A stretch of 64,000 bases of DNA from Pseudomonadales bacterium (GTDB taxonomy: Bacteria > Pseudomonadota > Gammaproteobacteria > Pseudomonadales > Halieaceae): NCBI GenBank assembly GCA_024234675.1, contig JACKNU010000002.1:62001-126000 (forward strand), given 5' to 3'. Under the pieces are notes generated by a model that saw only the letters and a list, made by a program, of their open reading frames with translations, made no database searches and was not told where the DNA came from. This document shows, one piece after another, positions 8,062 through 17,290 of the stretch. Position 1 is the stretch's first letter, and the number at the start of each line of letters is the position of its first letter. The position numbers and the translations under genes were made by a program.

Positions 8062-8958
8062 CTAGGCCTCCCGCGCGACAGCCACCGGCTGCCGCTGCTG
8101 CAACAACACGCCGGGGATGATCAGCGCCAGGCCCACCAGGGTGGCCGGGTGAATAGCTTCGCCTAGAATGGTGGCGATAAACACCAGCGACATCAGCGGC
8201 GACAGGAAGATCAGGTTGCCGATGCGGGATACCCCGCTGGACAGGCGCAGGGCCGTGGACCACAGGGCGAAGGTGAGCCCCATTTCGAACACCCCCACAT
8301 AGGCGGCGGCGGCCAGACCCCGCCAGCCCGGCACGGCCAGGCTGGAAAACACCGCGCACAGAGCCAGGGCAACGGGTGTGGCCACGGCGAAATTGAGGCA
8401 CAGGCAGGCCACCGGATCGCGCCGGTTGCGGGTGGATACCAGCCAGTAAAGCGCCCATATCACGGTACTCAGCAGGGCCAGGCCAACCCCGGGCAGGCTG
8501 TCGAAGCGCAGCGCCATGACCTGCCCCCGGGTGGCAATAATCAATACCCCGCTGTAACCCAGCAACAGGGCGAGCAGGTCACGGCGGTTCAGCCTGTGCC
8601 CCAACAGCGGTACCGCCAGCAGCGCCAGGGCGATGGCCCAGGTGTAGTTGATGGCCTGGGCCTGCTGGGCTGGCAACAGGGCGTAGGCCTGCAGCAATAC
8701 CAGGTAGTAGAGGACGGGATTGACCAGCCCCATGACCAGGAAATAACCGGGGCTGTCACCGGCATACTGGCGCAACAGGAACAGCCGTCCCTGGCAAGCC
8801 AGGAGGCACAGCAGCACCAGTGCGGAGCAGCTGACCGAATACGCCAGCAGTTGCAGCACATCCAGTTCTCGCAGCGCCAGTTTGAAGGCGGTTGCCACCG
8901 TCGACCACAGCAGCACGGCACTGAGCCCGAAGGCCAGGGCCCGACGATCGCTAGTCAT
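8062..8958 (-). CDS. EamA/DMT-superfamily transporter
   Basis: A 298-aa integral membrane protein with about ten hydrophobic segments in two EamA repeats, for example A-F-G-L-S-A-V-L-L-W-S-T-V-A-T-A-F-K at the start and L-M-S-L-V-F-I-A-T-I-L-G-E-A-I-H-P near the end, the latter typical of the second repeat. Family members export or import small metabolites; the substrate cannot be read from sequence. The stop abuts the GTG of the FAN1-like nuclease, so the genes are probably co-transcribed although no functional link is obvious. The upstream side faces nhaC divergently. Confidence 0.9.
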   Translation of the reverse strand: MTSDRRALAFGLSAVLLWSTVATAFKLALRELDVLQLLAYSVSCSALVLLCLLACQGRLFLLRQYAGDSPGYFLVMGLVNPVLYYLVLLQAYALLPAQQAQAINYTWAIALALLAVPLLGHRLNRRDLLALLLGYSGVLIIATRGQVMALRFDSLPGVGLALLSTVIWALYWLVSTRNRRDPVACLCLNFAVATPVALALCAVFSSLAVPGWRGLAAAAYVGVFEMGLTFALWSTALRLSSGVSRIGNLIFLSPLMSLVFIATILGEAIHPATLVGLALIIPGVLLQQRQPVAVAREA

Positions 8959-9133
8959 TGTTAATCCGCGCAGCAGGAGAGACCGATTGAGTTCGCGCCT
9001 ATGTTACGTGATCCTGATGACAATGCCAGACACCCATGGCTGCAGGGCGGGGCGCGCGGCTGTACGCTGGGGCGGAATTAGGGCATCCTGCCCGGCACGG
9101 CGCGCCCGGCAAGCATACAAGAGCACAAGCGTA

Positions 9134-10603
9134 TTGAGCACACCGCCCAACCAGCAATCGCCCACCCTTTCCACGACCCTGGCGCTGGCACCCGTACTGT
9201 TCCTGGTTGCACTACTGGGTTGTTCCGTGTACCTGTTCGGGGCCGACTCATCCTACGGCGCCAACCAGATCGCCCTGGTGCTGGCCAGTTGCGCGGCGGC
9301 CCTGGTCGGGCTCAGGGTCGGCCTCAGCTGGGCCCAGGTACAGGCCGGCATCATCGAGGGTATCAGTGTAGGGCTGGGCCCCATCCTGATATTGCTGGCC
9401 GTCGGCATGCTGATCGGCACCTGGATACTCTGCGGCACCGTGCCGGCAATGATTTACTACGGCGTGGAGATACTCAATCCCGGTATCTTCTACGCGGCCA
9501 GCACCGCCATTTGCGCCATCGTGGCCATCAGCATCGGCAGCTCCTGGACCGTGGCGGGCACCCTGGGTGTAGGACTGATGGGTATCGCGGCCAGCTTCAA
9601 CCTGTCCCCCGCGATCACTGCCGGGGCGATCATCTCCGGGGCCTATTTCGGCGACAAGCTATCGCCCATGTCCGATACCACCAACCTGGCAGCGGCGGTC
9701 ACCGGGGTGGACCTGTTCGACCATATTCGCCACATGCTGTGGACCACCCTGCCGGGTTTCATTATCGCCCTGATCGCGTTCGCGGCGATCGGCAACGCCG
9801 ATGCCGCCACCCCCGGGGAGATAGCGGCGCTGCAGCGGTCCCTGGCCGCCGAGTTCAGCATCGGCTCCCATCTGCTGCTGCCGTTGGCACTGATGCTGGG
9901 CCTGGTCTACTGTCGAGTGCCCGCCTACCCCGCCATCGTGACCAGTGCGCTGGCCGGGGCGGCATTCGCGCTGCTGTTCCAGGGCGAGGCTGTAGACCGT
10001 CTCGCGGGGGAGAACCCGGGCCCGCTCCTCGCCCAGCTCAAGGGCGTCTGGATCAGCCTGTTCAGCGGTTACAGCTCCCACAGTGGCAACGAGTCTCTCG
10101 ATGCGCTGTTGAGCAAGGGCGGCATGGGCAGCATGCTGAACACCGTGTGGCTGATCATCTGCGCCCTCGGATTCGGCGGGGCCCTGGAACGCACCGGCAT
10201 TCTCGACTACCTGTTGCAGCTCGCCCTGCGCCGGGTGCACAGCACAGGTTCACTGATCACCACTACCGTGCTCACCTGCCTGGGCACCAACGCCCTGGCC
10301 GCGGACCAGTTCATCGCCGTGGCCCTGCCGGGACGTATGTACCGGGACGCCTACGAGCAGCGCGGCCTGGCGCGCCTCAACCTGTCCCGCACCCTGGAGG
10401 ACTCGGCCACCCTGACTTCGGCCCTGATACCCTGGAACACCTGCGGCGCCTACATGTCCGCCACCCTGGGGGTGGCCACCCTGCACTACGCGCCGTTCGC
10501 ATTTTTCAACCTGCTGTGCCCGGTGATCGCCGTCATCTACGGCTTCGCCGGCATCGGCCTGAAGCCCGCCGCAGCAGACCCAAAGATCCCGGAGGAAGCA
10601 TGA
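9134..10603 (+). CDS. nhaC: Na+/H+ antiporter, NhaC family
   Basis: A polytopic membrane protein of about 489 aa with the NhaC pattern: G-S-S-W-T-V-A-G-T-L-G, then S-G-A-Y-F-G-D-K-L-S-P-M-S-D-T-T-N-L in the middle, and G-T-N-A-L-A-A-D-Q-F-I-A-V-A-L-P-G-R-M near the end. It exchanges Na+ for H+ at the inner membrane, as expected for a marine bacterium. The reading frame is open much further upstream. The TTG at 9134, with AAGAG about 10 bases before it, is preferred because the usual short hydrophilic N-terminus follows, but an ATG at about 9017 cannot be excluded. The stop overlaps the next start by 4 bases. Confidence 0.88.
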   Translation: MSTPPNQQSPTLSTTLALAPVLFLVALLGCSVYLFGADSSYGANQIALVLASCAAALVGLRVGLSWAQVQAGIIEGISVGLGPILILLAVGMLIGTWILCGTVPAMIYYGVEILNPGIFYAASTAICAIVAISIGSSWTVAGTLGVGLMGIAASFNLSPAITAGAIISGAYFGDKLSPMSDTTNLAAAVTGVDLFDHIRHMLWTTLPGFIIALIAFAAIGNADAATPGEIAALQRSLAAEFSIGSHLLLPLALMLGLVYCRVPAYPAIVTSALAGAAFALLFQGEAVDRLAGENPGPLLAQLKGVWISLFSGYSSHSGNESLDALLSKGGMGSMLNTVWLIICALGFGGALERTGILDYLLQLALRRVHSTGSLITTTVLTCLGTNALAADQFIAVALPGRMYRDAYEQRGLARLNLSRTLEDSATLTSALIPWNTCGAYMSATLGVATLHYAPFAFFNLLCPVIAVIYGFAGIGLKPAAADPKIPEEA

Positions 10604-11052
10604 ACAGCCTGGATTCGCTATGGGATATTCCGGCACCCCATACTTTTGCCACCCGGGTCGCAGCCGCTGACATAGACGGGCTCAACCACACCAACAACGC
10701 CGTCTATGTGAACTGGTGCCAGCAAGTGGCCTGGGCCCACTCGGTCGCGCTGGGACTGGACCTGGCGCGCTACCGGGAACTGGATCGCGCCATGGCCATC
10801 ACCCGCAGTGAATACGATTACCTGCAGGCCTCCCGAGAGGGGGACGAGGTGGTGGTCGGCACCTGGATCGTGGGCTGGGACCGCAAGCTCACCATGGAGC
10901 GCCGCTTCCAGGTCATCCGCCCGGCGGACGGCGCGACCCTGCTGCGCGCCCGCATGCGGTTCGCCTGCATAGAGCTCAGCAGCGGCCGGCCGCGGCGCAT
11001 GCCGCGGGAGTTTCTCGAGGGTTACGGACCGGCGGTGCTGGACATAGCCTGA
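10600..11052 (+). CDS. Acyl-CoA thioesterase, hotdog fold (4HBT family)
   Basis: The 150-aa protein carries the 4-hydroxybenzoyl-CoA thioesterase signature: A-D-I-D-G-L-N-H-T-N-N-A-V-Y-V-N-W, with the Asn-His-x-Asn-Asn arrangement replacing the Asp-x-x-Gly-His of some members. It probably hydrolyses an acyl-CoA in the cytosol; chain specificity is unknown. It is translationally coupled (ATGA) to nhaC. No physiological link between the two is apparent. Confidence 0.85.
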   Translation: MNSLDSLWDIPAPHTFATRVAAADIDGLNHTNNAVYVNWCQQVAWAHSVALGLDLARYRELDRAMAITRSEYDYLQASREGDEVVVGTWIVGWDRKLTMERRFQVIRPADGATLLRARMRFACIELSSGRPRRMPREFLEGYGPAVLDIA

Positions 11053-11101
11053 GCTGTCGCATACAGACGGCCCGGCCGGACGGTAACGGGTATTCGGCTG
11101 T

Positions 11102-12055
11102 TCAGGCCCGGTGCCAGTCGAAGGCCAGCACCTTGCGGATATCGCCCACGCCCGTGGCCAGCATCAGCAACCTGTCCACGCCCAGCGCCACGCCGCTGCA
11201 GGGGGGCAGGCCGTGTTCCAGTGCGGCCAGCAATTTTTCATCCAGTGGACGCTCTGGCTGGCCGTGCTCGCGCCGGCGGGCATTGTCGCGCTCGAAACGT
11301 CGACGCTGTTCACCGGCATCCAGCAACTCAAAATAACCGTTAGCCAACTCCATGCCGTCGACGTACAACTCAAAGCGCTGCCCCACGGCGACACCGTCGA
11401 CCTCGACAACGCGCGCCAGCGCCGCCTGGGAGGCGGGATAGTCATAGACGAAAACCATGCCCGGCTGCGCCAGCCGCGGCTCGATAACATGGCTCATGAG
11501 GAGGTCCAGCCACAGGTCGCGGTCGCCGGCCATGGCGCCTACATCGATATGGGCGCGCACCAGTGATTCCAGTTCGTCGGGACTGGCGGCAAAGGCATCC
11601 ACTTGCAAGTATTCGCGGAACAGCTGGCGGTAACTGAACTTGCGCAGGGGGCGCTCCCCCAGGCAGTGCCGCACCAGTTCGGCCACTTCCGCCATCAGTT
11701 CGTGGTGGTCGAGACCCGGGCGATACCATTCCAGCAAGGTGAATTCCGGATTGTGGCGGACGCCGGCCTCACCGTCCCGAAAGGCCCGCGCCAGCTGGTA
11801 TATGGCCAGGCCGTCGCGCGCCAGCAGACGTTTCATCGCATATTCGGGCGAGGTCTGCAGGTAGCGAGCCTGCCGCACCAGCGACCCTCGCTCCACCACC
11901 AGCGGCTCGATAACGGGGTCGGTCACACCCGCGCCGCACAACAGCGGAGTTTCAACCTCGAGGATATCGCGGGCCGCGAAAAAATGCCGCAGTTGCCGCA
12001 GCAGTGACGCCCGCGCCCGGATCAGCTCCAGGCTGGCGGCGGGCCGCCAGTCCAC
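11102..12055 (-). CDS. epmA: EF-P--(R)-beta-lysine ligase
   Basis: This 317-aa class II lysyl-tRNA-synthetase-like enzyme lacks the anticodon-binding domain, which is the hallmark of EpmA/PoxA/GenX. Visible class II motifs are E-V-E-T-P-L-L (motif 1), the motif 2 region R-A-F-R-D-G-E-A-G-V-R-H-N-P-E-F-T-L-L-E-W-Y, and motif 3 G-V-A-L-G-V-D-R-L-L-M-L. It attaches beta-lysine to Lys34 of elongation factor P. The start is a GTG eight bases after efp, its substrate, which lies directly upstream in the same operon. EpmB, needed to make (R)-beta-lysine, is not in this window. Confidence 0.93.
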   Translation of the reverse strand: MDWRPAASLELIRARASLLRQLRHFFAARDILEVETPLLCGAGVTDPVIEPLVVERGSLVRQARYLQTSPEYAMKRLLARDGLAIYQLARAFRDGEAGVRHNPEFTLLEWYRPGLDHHELMAEVAELVRHCLGERPLRKFSYRQLFREYLQVDAFAASPDELESLVRAHIDVGAMAGDRDLWLDLLMSHVIEPRLAQPGMVFVYDYPASQAALARVVEVDGVAVGQRFELYVDGMELANGYFELLDAGEQRRRFERDNARRREHGQPERPLDEKLLAALEHGLPPCSGVALGVDRLLMLATGVGDIRKVLAFDWHRA

Positions 12056-12063
12056 CGCCTGGC

Positions 12064-12636
12064 TCAGGACTTGGAAACGCGGTTCTGGTATTCGCCACTG
12101 CGGGTATCCACCCGGATCACCTCTCCCTGGTTGATAAACAGGGGCACTTTCACCACCGCGCCGGTGCTCAGGCGGGCCGGCTTGCTGCCCCCCTGGGCGG
12201 TATCACCTTTCAGGCCCGGATCGGTCTCGACGATTTCCAGCTCCACGAAGTTGGGAGGCGTCACCGACAGCGGATTGCCGTTGTACAGGGTCACTTCGCA
12301 GCTGTCCTGTTCCTTCAGCCACAGGTGGGCGTCGCCCACCGCCTTGGCGTCCGCCTGGTGCTGTTCAAAGGTATCGGGCTCCATGAAGTACCAGAACTCG
12401 CCGTCGTTGTAGAGGTACTCCATGGTACGATCCACCACATCGGCGCCCTCCAGGGTTTCCCCGGACTTGAAAGTACGCTCCCAAACCCGACCGGTGTTGA
12501 GGTTGCGCAACCGCACCCGGTTGAAGGCCTGGCCCTTGCCCGGTTTCACAAACTCGTTCTCCAGGATGCTGCAGGGTTCGCCATCCAGCATGACCTTGAG
12601 GCCCGAGCGGAAGTCGTTGGTGGAGTAATTTGCCAT
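12064..12636 (-). CDS. efp: Elongation factor P
   Basis: A 190-aa EF-P of normal length, the factor that relieves ribosome stalling at polyproline. The modification site is intact: Lys34 in V-K-P-G-K-G-Q-A-F. The three beta-barrel domains can be followed through S-G-E-T-L-E-G-A-D-V and the C-terminal G-E-V-I-R-V-D-T-R-S-G-E-Y. The ATG at 12636 gives the standard M-A-N-Y-S-T-N-D-F start; the longer open frame upstream is not homologous. epmA follows after 8 bases. The gene is divergent from the PilZ-like protein gene, so both promoters lie in 12637-12802. Confidence 0.96.
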   Translation of the reverse strand: MANYSTNDFRSGLKVMLDGEPCSILENEFVKPGKGQAFNRVRLRNLNTGRVWERTFKSGETLEGADVVDRTMEYLYNDGEFWYFMEPDTFEQHQADAKAVGDAHLWLKEQDSCEVTLYNGNPLSVTPPNFVELEIVETDPGLKGDTAQGGSKPARLSTGAVVKVPLFINQGEVIRVDTRSGEYQNRVSKS

Positions 12637-12802
12637 GGTCGTCCCGTATAACTGTGTTGAAAAGCGGCAATGATAACTCAGCGGACCAGTTAATGTCAGA
12701 TTTGGGATATTCCAAGTTGGCCGCCCAACGGATTTGTACGATACTCTGCCAAAGACTGCACAATGGTCCGATCTAACCAGAATCAATCAGGGCCCAGGTG
12801 GT

Positions 12803-14626
12803 ATGAGTAGGGACGCACCCGTAAAACTAAGAGTTCCAAGACAGGATCTCCAGCAACTGGACGCCTTCCAGCTTTCCGTCCAGGCGGCACAGGACTGGGC
12901 CCAGGGCTTGCCCGTTACCAACGCCCGCCAGGTAGCCCGGCAGCTGCAGGGAGTACTGGGACAACTCAACCGCATCGAGATGCGACCCGAATTGCGCTTT
13001 GGCATAACCGAAGCCCTGCGGCCCAGCCTGCTGGTGGCGACTGCCAGCCTTTCCAGACGGTTCCTGAAACAACCCCTGGTCATGCCGGAAGAGCCGCGCC
13101 AGCTCGCACAGCTTACCGATACCCTCTATTCCCTGGCAGCTACCGCCTACACCATCACCGCCATCCAGGCCATGCAGCAGCGCGACAGCATTCGCGAAGT
13201 GAACCCCGCCCGCCTGGTGTGTGAATCCATTCATCGCGCCATACGTTTTTCCGGACTGAAGCTGCTGCAAACCTTCCAGCTCTACCGGCCGGTCGAGTTG
13301 TACGGCTGGCTGGATTTGCACCAGCTTTATGCGCTGGCGGAAAGACAACAGCTGGCCGCTATCCCGGTGACGGACAAACCGGACGGCGACAGCACCATCA
13401 ATGCAGCCTACCTGCAGGCACTATTGTTGGGCTGCTGCAAGCCAAACCAGCTGCGTCAAGCCGACCTGGCCGCCATTTACCGCGGCCTGCGTGACTGGAG
13501 CACGCTGCTGGAGGTGAGCGAGGAAAAGGTCGGAGAAAGCCTTTTCCTGGTGAACCTCGACAGCGACCACCCCCCGCTCTACAGCTCGCTGTACCGGGAA
13601 CCTCCCGGGCCGAGAACACGTTATATCGACACCATGCCGCTGATCGAGCGGCTGGAACAACTGGCCGCCACCAACGAGAAACAGGGCGTGGTGTTTGACC
13701 GGGATACGGTGGTCAGCCACAGCCTGCTCAAACAACTGATCAACTCCCTCGGCAAGATGAGCATGCGCAACTTCTCGCGCAAGCGCTCCAGCAAGACCCT
13801 GTGGATCACAGTCGGTTTCAGCGCCTGTCACTACCACCTGGGCGATGAGCGCGATTTTGAGCAACTGCTGCACGGGGACGAGTACCTGCCTTCACCGGCG
13901 GACCGGTTCCCGGACAATCCGTTCCTCACCGATAGCGCTGGTCGCGATCAATGGCAAAAGGCGAACCCGGAACAGGACTTCGAACACACCGAGCTGGCAG
14001 CCGGTGAGAGCGAGCTGGCACACCATATCCAGGTGGACGAGAAAACCAGGGCCATACTGCAGGGCGAGGATGACGCGGACCTACCGGACCGGGAGTACCC
14101 GGTGCACAGGGCGGCCATCTTTGACGCCAGTCCGGGGGGGTACTGCCTGGAGTGGACGTCGGAGCTGCCCGCCAATATCAGGACCGGGGACATAGCCTGC
14201 GTGCGGGAGGACGAAGCCGCGCGCTGGGCGATAGCCGTGGTGCGCTGGTTGAGTCACCAGGAAAACCACCGCAGCCTGGTGGGCTTGGAGCTGATCAGCC
14301 CCGACGCCGAGCCCTACGGCGCCCGTATGCAGTCGAAGCGCGGCGAGGAGACGGAGCCCCTGCGGGCGCTGCTGCTGCCCGAGATAAAACTGGTGGGGCA
14401 GCCCCCGACCCTGATCCTGCCGCGCACCGGCTTCAGAGAGCGCCAGAAAATCACCCTGTGCCGGGCAGGGGAAGAATTTTTCGTGCAGTTGGTAAGGCAG
14501 ACAGCGGTTACCGGCTCCTTCGTGCAGTTCGAATTTCGCCGCATCAAGCAACTGGGCGATGTCCTGGCGGAAGACAAAACCCGCCCCAGGGATTCCGGTT
14601 TCGACTCGCTGTGGACGAGTATCTAA
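12803..14626 (+). CDS. Large protein with C-terminal PilZ-like domain
   Basis: The 607-aa protein has no signal peptide or membrane segment. The N-terminal 420 residues are helical and leucine-rich, with R-Q-V-A-R-Q-L-Q-G-V-L-G-Q-L-N-R-I near the start; I do not recognise a named domain there. At about residues 432-540 a PilZ-like module is suggested by the H-R-A-A-I-F-D-A-S-P-G-G stretch (compare the D-x-S-x-x-G of PilZ), which would bind cyclic di-GMP. The upstream arginine motif is not clear, so nucleotide binding is unproven. The ATG at 12803 follows a GGTGG site. The stop TAA overlaps the convergent serB stop. A role as a c-di-GMP-responsive regulator is inference. Confidence 0.6.
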   Translation: MSRDAPVKLRVPRQDLQQLDAFQLSVQAAQDWAQGLPVTNARQVARQLQGVLGQLNRIEMRPELRFGITEALRPSLLVATASLSRRFLKQPLVMPEEPRQLAQLTDTLYSLAATAYTITAIQAMQQRDSIREVNPARLVCESIHRAIRFSGLKLLQTFQLYRPVELYGWLDLHQLYALAERQQLAAIPVTDKPDGDSTINAAYLQALLLGCCKPNQLRQADLAAIYRGLRDWSTLLEVSEEKVGESLFLVNLDSDHPPLYSSLYREPPGPRTRYIDTMPLIERLEQLAATNEKQGVVFDRDTVVSHSLLKQLINSLGKMSMRNFSRKRSSKTLWITVGFSACHYHLGDERDFEQLLHGDEYLPSPADRFPDNPFLTDSAGRDQWQKANPEQDFEHTELAAGESELAHHIQVDEKTRAILQGEDDADLPDREYPVHRAAIFDASPGGYCLEWTSELPANIRTGDIACVREDEAARWAIAVVRWLSHQENHRSLVGLELISPDAEPYGARMQSKRGEETEPLRALLLPEIKLVGQPPTLILPRTGFRERQKITLCRAGEEFFVQLVRQTAVTGSFVQFEFRRIKQLGDVLAEDKTRPRDSGFDSLWTSI

Positions 14627-15849
14627 CCGGCCGCGCCGGGATTCTGGTAGCGGTCCGACAGGCCCAGCAGATAGAGAATGGCATCCAGGCCCAGGGTGGA
14701 GATAGACTGGTCTGCCGATTGTTTGACCAGGGGCTTGGCCCTGAATGCGATACCCAGGCCGGCGATGCTGAGCATCGGCAGGTCATTGGCGCCGTCCCCC
14801 ACGGCGATAACCTGCTGCAGGTCTATCCCCTCCTGTCGGGCGAGCTGGCGCAGCAGCTCCGCCTTGCGGTTGCCATCCACGATGGGGCCCTTTACCTCCC
14901 CCGTCACCAGACCGTCGGCGATGTCCAACTCGTTGGCGTGCACATAATCGATCCCCAGGTGTTGTTGCAGATCGCGGGCAAAGTAGGTGAAACCGCCGGA
15001 TAATATCGCCGTCTTGTAGCCCAGGGCGCGCAGGGTCGCCAGCAGGTGTTCGGCGCCCTCGGTGATCTTCAGGCGGGCACTTACCTGTTGCAGCGCCTCT
15101 TCCTTGAGACCCCGCAACAGGGCCACCCGCGCCCTGAAGCTCTCACTGAAGTCGATTTCCCCGCGCATGGCGCGCTCGGTAATAGCACTCACCTGCGCGC
15201 CGACGCCGGCGAGGGCCGCCAGTTCATCGATCACCTCGGCCTCGATCAGGGTCGAGTCCATATCAAACACCACCAGGCGGCGGTTGCGGCGGTACATATT
15301 GTCCTGCTGGAAGGCCAGGTCCACATCCAGAACGGCCGCGACTTCCAGCAGGTCGCGACGAAACGCCCCGGAATCCTGCAGCGGCCCGCGCACCGAAAAT
15401 TCCACGCAGGCCTTGCTCAGGGCGGGCAACTCACCCAGGGGTATGCGACCGGACAGCCGGTTGATGCTGTCTATATTGAGGCCGTGAGCGGACACCACCG
15501 CGGTCACCCGCGCCAGTTGGTCGGCGGTAATCTTGCGCGCCAGCAGGGTAATGATATAGCGGGCCCGGCCCTGCGCCTCCACCCAGCGCGCATAGCTGTC
15601 GTGGGGCACGGCGGTAACCCGGGTCTGCATCCCGTGAGCCTGGGCGTAGGCGCGGATGGACTCACTCATGACAGCAGGATCACAACTGTCGGGAACCTCG
15701 ACCAACACGCCCATGGACAGCGTGGCGTGGATAACGGCCTGGCCGATATCCAGCACATTCACCCCGTGGTCAGCCAGGATGGAGGTCACCCCGGCGGTGA
15801 GCCCCGGCTGGTCCTCGCCGGAAATGCTTATCAACAGAATGTCATGCAC
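14623..15849 (-). CDS. serB: Phosphoserine phosphatase with ACT domains
   Basis: The last enzyme of serine biosynthesis (phosphoserine to serine). The 408-aa length is that of the ACT-containing SerB type: two ACT-like domains at about residues 1-80 and 98-175, then a HAD phosphatase with the nucleophile motif V-F-D-M-D-S-T-L-I-E near residue 194. Later come I-L-S-G-G-F-T-Y-F and A-V-G-D-G-A-N-D-L-P-M-L. The ACT domains probably sense serine. An AhpA/YtjB-like membrane protein gene lies divergently upstream, the same arrangement as serB and ytjB in Escherichia coli. Confidence 0.95.
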   Translation of the reverse strand: MHDILLISISGEDQPGLTAGVTSILADHGVNVLDIGQAVIHATLSMGVLVEVPDSCDPAVMSESIRAYAQAHGMQTRVTAVPHDSYARWVEAQGRARYIITLLARKITADQLARVTAVVSAHGLNIDSINRLSGRIPLGELPALSKACVEFSVRGPLQDSGAFRRDLLEVAAVLDVDLAFQQDNMYRRNRRLVVFDMDSTLIEAEVIDELAALAGVGAQVSAITERAMRGEIDFSESFRARVALLRGLKEEALQQVSARLKITEGAEHLLATLRALGYKTAILSGGFTYFARDLQQHLGIDYVHANELDIADGLVTGEVKGPIVDGNRKAELLRQLARQEGIDLQQVIAVGDGANDLPMLSIAGLGIAFRAKPLVKQSADQSISTLGLDAILYLLGLSDRYQNPGAAG

Positions 15850-16029
15850 GGCAACAGGTCCGGTCGGGTGAAAAGCGGCCTATTCTACCCGCTCGCGTCA
15901 TTTGCTGGGAAGCGCGCCGCGGCCGGTCGGGCTTTCGGTCGCCGATGCCCCGTGCGCACAAAAACCTGCTGGCGCCCCCTGTCTGGTTTATACTGGCGCG
16001 CGTTCCCATTAGGTCGCCACCAGATACCT

Positions 16030-17283
16030 GTGAAATTACCCCTGCAAAACAGCAGCATCAGTCAGCAATTGGCGGTTCTGGCTGCCGGTTTGTGCCTGCT
16101 GGTCAGCCTGGCCCTGGTCACCCTGGCGGCCATCTCCACCGGGCATATGCAGGCGCAGCAGCAGGAAGAGTACGGCTATGCCCTGGCGCGCCAGATCGCC
16201 ACCCGTATCGGCACGTCATTGGAAACCGGCGACCTGCTCAGTGTATCGGCCTCGCTGCAGCGCTTCGTCGAGACGTCTTCCGCCGAGGAGGTAGCCATCT
16301 TCGATGTGGAGGGCAAGGCCCTGGGACAGGCGGGCGAGGCACTGGGACAGAGCCTCAACCAGTACGAGGCGCCGGTGCAGGTGGAGTCGGATATCGCCGG
16401 CAAGGTCATCATCACCATCAGTACCGACAGCGCCGGCGCCTCCAGGCTGCAGTTCGTGTTGAGCCTGCTGGGCCTGGCAATACTGCTGAGCCTGACTGTC
16501 TATGTAATTACCCGCCACCTGGGTCAACGCCTGGCAGGCCGCATGCTGGGTCTGGCCGGAGCCATCACCCTGGATGACCAGGGGGACGATCCCGCACCGC
16601 CGGGCAACGAGCTGGCACTGCTGGCCAGGAACATCGGGGCGCTGCCCATGGATCTGCTGCGCACCCGCAGCGAACCCAACCCGCGAGAGGAGAATTACCG
16701 CACCACGGCCGTGCTGTACCTGCACCTTACCAGCCTGGCGGATTACGTCGACACCCTGGACGAGCAGGCCTTGCATCGCTACACCGACCGCCTGCACCAC
16801 CTGGTGCTGGCGGCGGCGGATTTCTACGCGGGAGACTTGCAGGTGGCCCGCCAGTTCGGCCTGGCGATCTATTTCACCGGGCCCAACGGCGCCGGTAGCG
16901 CGGCCTTTCGCGCCGCTTCCTGCGCGTGGCTCATACAGGCGGCGGCCAGGGAACTGGAGCCCCGCATGCGGCGCTCACTGTCCATGGCCATGGCGATCTC
17001 GCAGAGTGAACTGGGGGCGGGTGACAAGGCGGATATCTACCCCGGATTGTACATACAGCACACCCTGGACGAACTGCAGACTATCTGCGCCAATCGGCCG
17101 CCGCGGGTACTGCTGTCCCCGGGCGTCTGCCAGGACCCGGATATCGCCTCACGCCTGCAGCACCAGGCCACGGAAGTGGCTGATTTCGCCATGCTCGAGG
17201 AGTTCGCCGAACCCTATCACGACCTGCTGGAGCGACAGTTGCGCCTGATAATCAAGCGCCTCACTGGACCGGGCCGCGACTGA
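16030..17283 (+). CDS. AhpA/YtjB (SMP_2)-like inner membrane protein
   Basis: A 417-aa protein with an N-terminal membrane anchor (about residues 12-34), an extracytoplasmic stretch of roughly 100 residues and a second transmembrane helix near 140-162. The rest is a long cytoplasmic region containing a segment reminiscent of a degenerate cyclase or sensor fold. Location divergent from serB is the conserved context of the SMP_2 (hemolysin regulation protein AhpA/YtjB) family; function is not known. The start is the GTG at 16030 because the hydrophobic anchor follows directly; the frame stays open far upstream without similarity. It is convergent with parC with 7 bases between the stops. Confidence 0.7.
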   Translation: MKLPLQNSSISQQLAVLAAGLCLLVSLALVTLAAISTGHMQAQQQEEYGYALARQIATRIGTSLETGDLLSVSASLQRFVETSSAEEVAIFDVEGKALGQAGEALGQSLNQYEAPVQVESDIAGKVIITISTDSAGASRLQFVLSLLGLAILLSLTVYVITRHLGQRLAGRMLGLAGAITLDDQGDDPAPPGNELALLARNIGALPMDLLRTRSEPNPREENYRTTAVLYLHLTSLADYVDTLDEQALHRYTDRLHHLVLAAADFYAGDLQVARQFGLAIYFTGPNGAGSAAFRAASCAWLIQAAARELEPRMRRSLSMAMAISQSELGAGDKADIYPGLYIQHTLDELQTICANRPPRVLLSPGVCQDPDIASRLQHQATEVADFAMLEEFAEPYHDLLERQLRLIIKRLTGPGRD

Positions 17284-17290
17284 GCCCTGC

